Source: Arcticibacterium luteifluviistationis
GTDB lineage: Bacteria > Bacteroidota > Bacteroidia > Cytophagales > Spirosomataceae
Assembly: GCF_003258705.1 (NCBI RefSeq)
Contig: NZ_CP029480.1
Location: 868,001-932,000 of the forward strand
DNA: 64,000 nucleotides
Reading direction: 5' to 3'
Positions 1-6,944 of this stretch are shown one piece after another. Position numbers and translations under genes: made by a program. Under the pieces are notes generated by a model that was given only the letters and a program-made list of their open reading frames with translations, had not been told where the DNA came from and searched no databases. Each line of letters starts with the position of its first letter. Position 1 is the stretch's first letter.

Positions 1-252
1 AAAGGCTGGGAAACCTTTACAGATGCTGCCATAGACCATTTAAATAAAGAAAAAGAGGGCTTAGTATTTATGCTTTGGGGAAACTACGCTCAAAACAAAG
101 GCAAGCTCATTAATGACACCAAACACTTAGTTTTAAAAGCAAGGCATCCCTCTCCTTTAGCTGCCAACTTTGGAGGATGGTTTGGTCAAAAACATTTTTC
201 TCAGTGTAATACCTATTTGAAAAATATGGACAAGACACCTATAAATTGGTAA
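1..252 (+). CDS. ung: Uracil-DNA glycosylase, C-terminal part (cut by window edge)
   Basis: The reading frame is open from base 1 and ends at a TAA at 250-252, giving 83 residues. It matches the end of family 1 uracil-DNA glycosylases, which excise uracil from DNA in base-excision repair. Visible hallmarks are the FMLWGNYA segment and the HPSPLA motif, which corresponds to the HPSPLS loop carrying a catalytic histidine, followed by the GxFGxxHFS-like stretch and a terminal PINW. The start and the uracil-recognition pocket lie outside the window. It converges on lepB, with a shared hairpin terminator between them. Confidence 0.93.
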   Translation, partial: KGWETFTDAAIDHLNKEKEGLVFMLWGNYAQNKGKLINDTKHLVLKARHPSPLAANFGGWFGQKHFSQCNTYLKNMDKTPINW

Positions 253-298
253 AATCCTCGTTCCATTAAAGGCTCTTTCTTAGCATTCAGGCATAAAA

Positions 299-325
299 AA
301 AACGACCTCTTTTGAAGGTCGTTTT
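299..325. terminator. Bidirectional hairpin terminator between ung and lepB
   Basis: The arms AAAACGACCT (299-308) and AGGTCGTTTT (316-325) are perfectly complementary around a 7-base loop. An A-run lies on the left and a T-run on the right, so it can end transcription of both convergent genes. Confidence 0.8.
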
Positions 326-346
326 CTGTATAATTTGATTTCAGTT

Positions 347-1471
347 TTACTTAATCAAACTGAATAATCTTTTCCATCTAATCTTATTAAGGAAGGTTCC
401 TTCCGCGTCAATAGACATCCAGATAAATACCGCCTTACCCACAATGTGGTCTGCAGGTACAAAACCCCAAAAACGACTATCATCAGACTCATAACGGTTA
501 TCACCCATCATGAAGTAGTAATCTTGTTTGAAGGTATATTCTGAAATAGAAGCTCCGTCAATATAAATTTTACCATCTTTAACCTCTGCATTGTCGTTAT
601 GGTCAAAAGTGGTAATTACACCTTTATAAAGAGCAAAGTTCTTCTCTACACTCAGGTCTACCGTCATTCCCTTTTTAGGAATAGTCACTGGGCCAAAGTT
701 ATCTCTGTTCCAGTTCATTAAATCAGCACGGTAAGGGAATGTCTTATAAGGCGTAGTTTCATCACCTGCTTCTATAATATCAGGATAAATAGTGCTTATA
801 AAATCAAGACCGTTAAGGTTATTTACCGCACTTTCGGTGGCGTTTATGGCATAATAGTACTTACCATCTTGTGTTCCTGAGCCACGCTCTGTAACATCAT
901 ACTTTTTCCAAAGATTTGGATTAATACTGGTGTTACTTTCTACCGTGTACCATTTTTGAAGCCCGTCTGGGTCTTCTACGGCTTTATCGTTCACGTATAC
1001 CTGAGCATCTTTAATACTCACTACGTCGCCAGCAATACCAATGCATCGCTTAATGTAATTTGTTCTTAGGTCTATCGGGTATTTGTCAAAACCACCAAAC
1101 TGGTCTGGCCTTTCTGGACAACCTGGGTAGTTGAAAACCACCACATCATTGTTTTTGACACTTGTAAAACCAGGAAGTCTGTAGTTTGGTAATTGTATTG
1201 CGGTAGAATACGAAGGAATATCAGTAAACCAAATCTTCTGATGTGTAAGAGGAACTTGTAAAATAGTACCAGGTGTACGTGTACCGTAATGCACCTTACT
1301 CACAAACAAAAAATCATTAACCAACAAGCTTTTCTCCATAGAGCCTGTAGGGATGGTGTACGCCTCTAAAAGCAGCCATCTTATTAAAGTGGCGGCTACT
1401 ACCGCAAATAATACAGAATCAAACCATTCTCTGATTGGACCTTTCTTTTTCTTTACTATTTCTGTTGCCAT
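347..1471 (-). CDS. lepB: Signal peptidase I
   Basis: This 374-residue protein cleaves signal peptides from secreted preproteins at the periplasmic face of the inner membrane. One N-terminal membrane segment lies at about residues 18-36. The catalytic serine is S44 in PTGSMEKSL and the general-base lysine is K141 in NYIKRCIGIAGD. The C-terminal box GDNRYESDDSRFWG is also present. It is longer than enterobacterial LepB because of an insertion between the catalytic boxes, as is common in Bacteroidota. It starts at an ATG and is the last gene of the parA-parB-DUF5683-dapB-lepB run on the minus strand. Confidence 0.95.
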   Translation of the reverse strand: MATEIVKKKKGPIREWFDSVLFAVVAATLIRWLLLEAYTIPTGSMEKSLLVNDFLFVSKVHYGTRTPGTILQVPLTHQKIWFTDIPSYSTAIQLPNYRLPGFTSVKNNDVVVFNYPGCPERPDQFGGFDKYPIDLRTNYIKRCIGIAGDVVSIKDAQVYVNDKAVEDPDGLQKWYTVESNTSINPNLWKKYDVTERGSGTQDGKYYYAINATESAVNNLNGLDFISTIYPDIIEAGDETTPYKTFPYRADLMNWNRDNFGPVTIPKKGMTVDLSVEKNFALYKGVITTFDHNDNAEVKDGKIYIDGASISEYTFKQDYYFMMGDNRYESDDSRFWGFVPADHIVGKAVFIWMSIDAEGTFLNKIRWKRLFSLIK

Positions 1472-1551
1472 TTAGCTATTAAAATTTGGGCGAAACTAAT
1501 TTAATTATTTCAATAATACCTTAAAAATTGTAGGAAGGGTCAATATCGAGG

Positions 1552-2268
1552 CTAAAAACCAAGCATTTCATCCATTCCTACTACTCCCTTCTGATTTTTA
1601 ACCCATTCGGCAGCCAATACAGCACCCAATGCAAAACCCTGTCTGCTCTTAGCTTCATGCCTAATTTCTATCTCGTCTACATCCGAAATATACTTGATAG
1701 TATGCGTGCCCGGAACCTTCCCTTCTCTCAAACTCCAGATAGGAACTTCGTCTGCTTTTGGAATGGCCTGATTAACCCATGACGTTTTAGTTTCATTGTT
1801 TTCCATGATGCCTTCGGCCAATGTTATGGCTGTTCCACTTGGCGAATCCAGTTTCTCTGTATGGTGAATTTCAGAGCTCGTAATTTCATATTGCGGCTGT
1901 CCATTCATAAGTTTAGCCAATTGCTTATTTAGCTGAAAGAAAAGGTTTACTCCTACGCTATAATTACTGGCGTAAAAGAATGTAGCATCGTTAGCTTCGC
2001 AAAGGCTTTCAATCTCAGCCCTGTGCTCTAACCAACCTGTAGTACCCGAAACCGTTTTCAAACCTTTTGACATACAAAACTTCAGGTTTTCATAAGCTGA
2101 TGCAGGCGAGCTAAACTCTATCACCGCATCTGTATTTTCAGGACTAATTTTTTCCCTATCGGTCAAATTAGAAACATCTATTTTAAAGGAAATTTCATGG
2201 CCACGGTCTAAAGCTATTTGCTCTATCACCTTTCCCATTTTCCCATAACCTAACAGTGCAATTCTCAT
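1552..2268 (-). CDS. dapB: 4-hydroxy-tetrahydrodipicolinate reductase
   Basis: The 238-residue protein catalyses the NAD(P)H-dependent reduction step of the diaminopimelate/lysine pathway, feeding peptidoglycan synthesis. The N-terminus carries the dinucleotide-binding loop LGYGKMGK (residues 6-13). The substrate/catalytic segment EIHHTEKLDSPSGTA (about 134-147) contains the conserved histidine pair and lysine. Length and motif order are normal for the short Bacteroidota form. It sits between lepB and the DUF5683 gene on the same strand. Confidence 0.95.
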   Translation of the reverse strand: MRIALLGYGKMGKVIEQIALDRGHEISFKIDVSNLTDREKISPENTDAVIEFSSPASAYENLKFCMSKGLKTVSGTTGWLEHRAEIESLCEANDATFFYASNYSVGVNLFFQLNKQLAKLMNGQPQYEITSSEIHHTEKLDSPSGTAITLAEGIMENNETKTSWVNQAIPKADEVPIWSLREGKVPGTHTIKYISDVDEIEIRHEAKSRQGFALGAVLAAEWVKNQKGVVGMDEMLGF

Positions 2269-2331
2269 CTTAATATATTTTCTATAATTCTAAAACAAAC
2301 ATCGTCAAATAGTCTAAAACCCGAAAAGAAG

Positions 2332-3159
2332 CTATTTGAAACTAAAAGCTAATTTAACACCAGAAGCATGCATCCCAAAAGTTTCAGGACCAGCTGGTGT
2401 AACTCGCCATGATATATCATCAGACACATCAAATGACTTCAAATGAGCCGCCACGTTGGCCTCTAAAGCAAAAAACAACCAACCCGCCGCAAAACCAATA
2501 ATAGAGGCATCTCGCCACCTTCTGTACTGGTCTTTTGCTGATTCGAAGGTGGAGGTGCTAAACGCTCCTATTACGTCATCATTCTCAGTACTCCTTGCGT
2601 AAAAATAGTCTTCCGAAAAGCCATTCGTAGTACCATCAGGAGCTACTAGAACGTATTGTTCTCCTTCGGTATCCTGTAAATAAAAAGTACTATTATTCGC
2701 ATCATTAGACAAGAAAAACTCAAAACCTGAAGCTGGCACAACATTGTCTGTTGTAAGACCACCGCCTTCATAATAAACAGAACCTCTACTCAAAAGGGTG
2801 GCTCGGCTATAATGCCCTAAATATCTTTTATATCTAATATTATTGGTATACGCACCAAAATAATAGCCTGCTCCTGCCGCTCCATAGACCAAACCCATTT
2901 TCCAATAATCTCTGTTGGTATACTGTCCCCAGCCGGGTAAAAATAGGGAACGAACAAAAGCAATCTTGGGCTTTTCGTCTGGCTCATAAGGTTTCACACC
3001 AAAAGTCTGAGCTAATGTTTTAAAGAAAACCTTTGAAGTATCTTTTGATTTAATCTCCACTTGATTTACCAAAGAGTCTAAACGAATCATAGTAGAATCG
3101 TTTTGTGCTAAGGCTCTTAAGCTTAGCAGGAAGAAAAATAAAAGATTGAAAGACCTCAT
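2332..3159 (-). CDS. DUF5683 domain membrane protein
   Basis: The ATG at 3159 gives a 275-residue protein that opens with a signal peptide (MRSFNLLFFFLLSLRALAQ). A TTG nine codons further upstream is possible but would put non-signal residues first. The central motif GWGQYTNRDYWKMG followed by a glycine/alanine-rich membrane stretch is typical of DUF5683, a Bacteroidota envelope family without known biochemical function. A second hydrophobic stretch lies in the C-terminal half (IIGFAAGWLFFALEA). It sits directly between parB and dapB, an arrangement I recall as common in this phylum. Confidence 0.82.
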   Translation of the reverse strand: MRSFNLLFFFLLSLRALAQNDSTMIRLDSLVNQVEIKSKDTSKVFFKTLAQTFGVKPYEPDEKPKIAFVRSLFLPGWGQYTNRDYWKMGLVYGAAGAGYYFGAYTNNIRYKRYLGHYSRATLLSRGSVYYEGGGLTTDNVVPASGFEFFLSNDANNSTFYLQDTEGEQYVLVAPDGTTNGFSEDYFYARSTENDDVIGAFSTSTFESAKDQYRRWRDASIIGFAAGWLFFALEANVAAHLKSFDVSDDISWRVTPAGPETFGMHASGVKLAFSFK

Positions 3160-3196
3160 AGGGGTATAAAACGGAATAACAGACAATAAAATTCTA

Positions 3197-4075
3197 TTAC
3201 TTTTTAAGCCTGTTTAATATTTCTTCCAATTGTTCGGTAGAAGTGAATGGAATCTTAATTTCACCCTTGCTTTTGGCATCAGATTTAATCAAAACCTTTG
3301 TCCCAAACCAAGAGGCTAGATTCTCCTGAAGGTTTAAGTGTTCGTTCCTCAAAGCCGACACTTTCTTTGGAGCTTTTTGTTCTACTTCTTTTTGATTTAG
3401 CGTACGCACCCATTCTTCTACTTTACGCACAGAAAGCTGGTCTGATACGGTCTTTTTAAAAACCTTCGACATCACCCCTTCATCATCTAAACCCAAAATG
3501 GCTCTTGCATGCCCCATAGAAATGGCTTTTTCACGCAAACCTTCTTGAACTTCTTTTGGCAACTTTAATAAACGTAAATAGTTATTAACCGTAGACCGCT
3601 TCTTCCCTACTCTATCACCAAGGTCTTCAAGGTTCAAATTACAGTCCACCATCAGCCTTTGATAACTCTGAGCTATTTCAATAGCGTTCAGGTTTTCTCT
3701 TTGGATATTTTCAATTAATGCCATCTCTAGCATTTGCTGATTATCTGCTGCTCTTATATAGGCAGGTATATTCTTAAGGTTAGCCAGTTTTGAAGCTTGA
3801 AGGCGTCTCTCACCAGAAATCAACTGGTATTTACCTGCAGATAATTCTCTAACAGTAATTGGCTGAATAATGCCTTGTGTTCTTATGGAATCTGCCAGCT
3901 CTTGTAAAGATTCCTTATCAAAATGTGTTCTAGGCTGATAAGGGTTAGTTTCAATTGCCGATAGGGCAATATCAGTGCTTAAAACCGCCTTCTCCCCATC
4001 TTCTTTTTTTTCTTCAACTTCCTTTTCAGGTAATAACGCTCCTAAGCCTCTACCAAGTCCTTTTCGCTGTTTCAT
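3197..4075 (-). CDS. parB: Chromosome partitioning protein ParB
   Basis: The 292-residue protein binds parS sites and spreads as a CTP-dependent clamp to organise origin segregation. It opens with the typical GLGRGLGALLP segment. The ParB N-terminal CTPase domain shows NPYQPR, the GERRLQA box and ENIQRENLN, followed by a helix-turn-helix region around residues 150-190 and a C-terminal dimerisation helix. Its start codon overlaps the parA stop by 4 bases (ATGA), indicating translational coupling. Residues and length are canonical, in contrast to its ParA partner. Confidence 0.95.
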   Translation of the reverse strand: MKQRKGLGRGLGALLPEKEVEEKKEDGEKAVLSTDIALSAIETNPYQPRTHFDKESLQELADSIRTQGIIQPITVRELSAGKYQLISGERRLQASKLANLKNIPAYIRAADNQQMLEMALIENIQRENLNAIEIAQSYQRLMVDCNLNLEDLGDRVGKKRSTVNNYLRLLKLPKEVQEGLREKAISMGHARAILGLDDEGVMSKVFKKTVSDQLSVRKVEEWVRTLNQKEVEQKAPKKVSALRNEHLNLQENLASWFGTKVLIKSDAKSKGEIKIPFTSTEQLEEILNRLKK

Positions 4076-4695
4076 CTATTTTTATCTAAAAGGTTATTTG
4101 CTAAATTTAAATACGTAACGGCCGCTTTCTCTGTCATTTTACTTTGAGAAAAAGTCTTAAAATCTTTTTGCCGTGACAAGTAATAGTTCCGTTGTATGGC
4201 TGGCTCAAAAACTGACTTACCAAAAAACTCTATCAAGTTCACCACTGCATTTTCACTCGGACTTGAATCCTTTCTTAGCATAACCGGAATAATACCTTCC
4301 AAGTCAATGTTTGATTGAGAAATTTTCTCAAAAAAAGGTTTCAAGGCATTCATTCCGTAATACTCTGCCTCTACCGGAATAATTAATTTAAAGTCATCAC
4401 CTACTTGCATCACAAGCTTGTCAAAACTAACAATACTAGCATCTACCAAGATAAACTCAAACTCCTCAAGATTTCCTTGACTAAATTCTTCTGTTTGCCA
4501 ATAGCTCAAAAAAGGTGATATGAATAATAATGAACTGCTATTTTTTGGGTTCAGTAATTTATCTACCCAGCTTTTATCTGTTCCTACTAATAATGTCTTT
4601 TTACCCATTGCCGCAAAACACAGAGCTAAATTAAAAGCTGTGGTTGTTTTGCCAGATTTGGTGGCATTATTAGAAATAATGTAAGTTTTCGCCAT
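4072..4695 (-). CDS. parA: ParA/Soj-like ATPase, divergent
   Basis: I chose the ATG at 4695, which gives 207 residues starting MAKTYIISNNATKSGKTTT; an upstream frame start adds 13 basic residues without homology. The fold is ParA-like: a P-loop at residues 9-16, a FILVDAS strand (Walker B-like) and the IIPVEAEYYGMNAL segment are recognisable. However, the canonical deviant Walker A box KGGxGKTT is replaced by ATKSGKTT, so the signature lysine position is an alanine, and the usual DxDPQ motif reads GTDKSW. The protein is also about 50 residues shorter than typical Soj. It is coupled to parB and presumably acts with it, but ATPase cycling may differ. Confidence 0.8.
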   Translation of the reverse strand: MAKTYIISNNATKSGKTTTAFNLALCFAAMGKKTLLVGTDKSWVDKLLNPKNSSSLLFISPFLSYWQTEEFSQGNLEEFEFILVDASIVSFDKLVMQVGDDFKLIIPVEAEYYGMNALKPFFEKISQSNIDLEGIIPVMLRKDSSPSENAVVNLIEFFGKSVFEPAIQRNYYLSRQKDFKTFSQSKMTEKAAVTYLNLANNLLDKNR

Positions 4696-4739
4696 AATTC
4701 TCCGCAAATTTCTCCTTAAAAGATGGCATTGCAAACTTT

Positions 4740-4771
4740 TGTTCCACGATTTTGTTCACAAATGTTCCACG
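4740..4771 (+). promoter_or_regulatory. Two parS-like half sites upstream of parA
   Basis: TGTTCCACG occurs at 4740-4748 and again in the same orientation at 4763-4771. It is the left half of the palindromic parS consensus (TGTTCCACGTGGAACA-type), but neither copy continues into the right half. On the minus strand a weak -7-like box (AACATTTG, 4759-4766) lies between them. ParB could therefore autoregulate the parAB operon here, or the sites could be remnants. The assignment rests on motif similarity only. Confidence 0.4.
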
Positions 4772-4980
4772 GCCATGAAAATCAAGGGGAAAGGAATTTA
4801 ACAGGGTTTCGGTCATCCCTTATCATTGGGTGATTAATCGTCCCTTAATCCTAGGACTTAAAAGAAAAGGTATCCAGTGAGCTATTGGTTAGCCCAAAAA
4901 CTAACCTGTTATTGAATAAATTCCGATTGGAGTGCAATAGCCAATAAGAGAATACTCTGAAGATGAAGACGGAAGCTTTA
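4772..4980. other. Intergenic region upstream of parA, no gene seen
   Basis: Apart from the parS-like half sites to its left, this stretch holds only a weak stem (GGTTAG at 4887-4892 with CTAACC at 4901-4906). I find no coding frame, tRNA or clear promoter. Confidence 0.5.
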
Positions 4981-5769
4981 TTACTTACCTCCTGCCAAAT
5001 ACTCATCATTAAATATAATCTTTCCTTTCACCAGGCATCTTTCACCTTTAGTATTGGCAAAATAAGAGTTTCTACCATGCAGCAGTCTGTCGTCATGAAA
5101 AAAGACTGCTTCACCCACCTCTAAAACAGCGGGTAACACTATGCCTGCAGGGACTATTCTTGTTTCTAAATATTGATGAAAGTCTTCAACCAACTTAAGA
5201 GCCTCCTCTGTGTTATCTTTATCAATACAGTAGTAATTCCAGTTTGACAAGTACCCACGCTCATCCTTATCTAAAATTTTCCTAACTTTTTTGCTTCCCT
5301 GCTTCTCAAAGTTAACATCAGTAGAAAAAAGCCTATCCATTAGTTCTTCTTCTCCATCTAATTTGAAACACTCTACTAGCTGATTCAAATCAAAAAATGT
5401 GGTAGCCCCTCCTAAAGGAGCTTTTGACTTACAAAAAAAGAATTGGACATTTTGCTGACCATTAAGTTCAGCGTAAGAATCGTCTGTATGAAGAGGTTGC
5501 CTTGTTTTAGCAGTTCTGTATCTATCTTGAATGGCAGGGTCAAAACTTATCTCAATCCATCTGCTTTCTACTCTTTCACCCGTTATGATATCCTCGTTAA
5601 CATTATAAGAAGAACCTATACTATCCGCAAATTTCTCATAAAATTCATCAATCGAGATGTCTAAATTATAATTGGCAGCGTGTACTACTTTATTATTTCT
5701 TAGTGCTTCAGCAAGCTCTTTCTGTGTTTGCTCGGCATTAGTAAAAATAACCTTCTTATAAAAATTCAT
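4981..5769 (-). CDS. TauD/TfdA-family Fe(II)/2-oxoglutarate dioxygenase
   Basis: The 262-residue protein has the iron-binding facial triad of this superfamily: H94 and D96 in PLHTDDSY and a distal H231 in DRLLHGRNSY. R244 is a plausible 2-oxoglutarate carboxylate ligand. The segment GGATTFFD is typical of TauD-like enzymes. Such enzymes hydroxylate or decarboxylate small molecules; the substrate cannot be read from the sequence. No transport or sulfur genes adjoin it, so a taurine role is not supported. It appears monocistronic, lying upstream of and codirectional with parA. Confidence 0.8.
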   Translation of the reverse strand: MNFYKKVIFTNAEQTQKELAEALRNNKVVHAANYNLDISIDEFYEKFADSIGSSYNVNEDIITGERVESRWIEISFDPAIQDRYRTAKTRQPLHTDDSYAELNGQQNVQFFFCKSKAPLGGATTFFDLNQLVECFKLDGEEELMDRLFSTDVNFEKQGSKKVRKILDKDERGYLSNWNYYCIDKDNTEEALKLVEDFHQYLETRIVPAGIVLPAVLEVGEAVFFHDDRLLHGRNSYFANTKGERCLVKGKIIFNDEYLAGGK

Positions 5770-5909
5770 GGGTTTAAATCAAAAGTGAAAGGATTCATGA
5801 CATATAACTCAACCCAAAGGTAGGCTATGTATGGTTATAACAAACCCAAACTCATTTTATTATCAAAGAGCCTCAAAGATTAAAGCCTTCGTTAATAAAA
5901 CTCATTCCT

Positions 5910-5917
5910 TACCTTTG
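5910..5917 (+). promoter_or_regulatory. Bacteroidota-type -7 box for the alpha/beta hydrolase gene
   Basis: TACCTTTG matches the TAnnTTTG consensus. A TTCG at 5887-5890 lies 19 bases upstream as a weak -33 element. The expected transcription start is about 25 bases before the ATG at 5951. Confidence 0.5.
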
Positions 5918-5950
5918 GTTAACTTTTAAACTCATCAATAAAACCTTACA

Positions 5951-6943
5951 ATGAAAAAGACCCTAATCATCTTTCTAGCTTTAATAGCCATCGGTTTTGT
6001 TTTTTATAAAAATGGTCCAAAACCAGAAAAACCAAATTTAGAACAGACTTATAAATTCGAACTTCCTTCTAACCTGGATGATTTAGAAAAATTCATTTCA
6101 GATAGGGAATCTATCATACCTGGAATCAAAACCCCTAACGAGGCAGACTTTGTTTGGGCTAATGATTCTGCCAAAGCAGTTACACCTTACGCTATAGTTT
6201 ATATTCATGGCTTTTCTGCATCTCACATAGAAGGAGCTCCTGTTCATGAAAACTTAGCTAAAAGATATAATGCCAATTTATACAAAGCTCGGCTTTCAGA
6301 ACATGGTATTGACCTTGGTGATGAAACCATGGCAAACATGAATGCGGATGATTATATAGCATCAGCCGAAGAAGCTTTAGCTATTGGTAAAAAAATAGGT
6401 CAAAAGGTCATTTTAGTAGGTACATCAGCAGGTGGTGCTTTAACTACCTACTTAGCTTCTAAGCATCCAGAACTAGAGGCCATAGTTCTTTATTCGCCTT
6501 GTATTAAGATATATGACGATAATGCCGAACTCCTTGACAACCCATGGGGAAGAGATTTGGCTGAGTTAATTCAGGGCAAACCGTTTAACGATATTACACC
6601 CAAAAATGATGACCAGCCAAAATATTGGACCATGCATTACAGATTAGAAGGTGTGGTAGCTTTGCAAAATTTCCTTACTCACGCCATGACGCCTGAAACT
6701 TTCAATGCTGTAAAGTGCCCCGTTTTTATGGGTTATTATTACAAAGATGAAGAACATCAAGACAATGTAGTTTCGGTACCAGCCATGCTAAAGATGTTTG
6801 ACCAGTTAGGAAGTGCAGATAAAACTAAAATGGCTTTCCCAGAGGCTAATAATCATGTGCTAGCCTCATGGGTGCTATCTGAAGATGTTGAAACTGTTCA
6901 ACATGAAACGGAAAAATTCTTGGACAGAATTATAAAGCAATAA
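5951..6943 (+). CDS. Membrane-anchored alpha/beta hydrolase
   Basis: The 330-residue protein begins with an uncleaved-looking hydrophobic anchor (residues 4-18), so it probably faces the periplasm. The hydrolase fold is evident: oxyanion segment YIHGFSAS (84-91), nucleophile elbow VGTSAGG with S159, a late acidic candidate in YYYKDEEH and histidine in NNHVLAS. These make up a Ser-Asp-His triad of an esterase or lipase type; the substrate is unknown. It ends one base before the stop of the convergent T9SS cargo gene, leaving no room for a separate terminator. Confidence 0.8.
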   Translation: MKKTLIIFLALIAIGFVFYKNGPKPEKPNLEQTYKFELPSNLDDLEKFISDRESIIPGIKTPNEADFVWANDSAKAVTPYAIVYIHGFSASHIEGAPVHENLAKRYNANLYKARLSEHGIDLGDETMANMNADDYIASAEEALAIGKKIGQKVILVGTSAGGALTTYLASKHPELEAIVLYSPCIKIYDDNAELLDNPWGRDLAELIQGKPFNDITPKNDDQPKYWTMHYRLEGVVALQNFLTHAMTPETFNAVKCPVFMGYYYKDEEHQDNVVSVPAMLKMFDQLGSADKTKMAFPEANNHVLASWVLSEDVETVQHETEKFLDRIIKQ

Positions 6944-6944
6944 A

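Noticed and set aside
4752-4760. DnaA-box-like sequence TTTGTTCACA near parA
   Set aside because: It has two mismatches to TTATCCACA, there is no cluster, and dnaA or dnaN are not nearby. No origin is claimed.
4887-4906. Stem GGTTAG/CTAACC upstream of parA
   Set aside because: Six pairs with an A-rich loop and no T-run are too weak for a terminator or riboswitch.
4981-5769. Taurine dioxygenase (tauD) name for the dioxygenase
   Set aside because: The iron triad supports only the superfamily. No tauABC transporter or sulfur genes are nearby.
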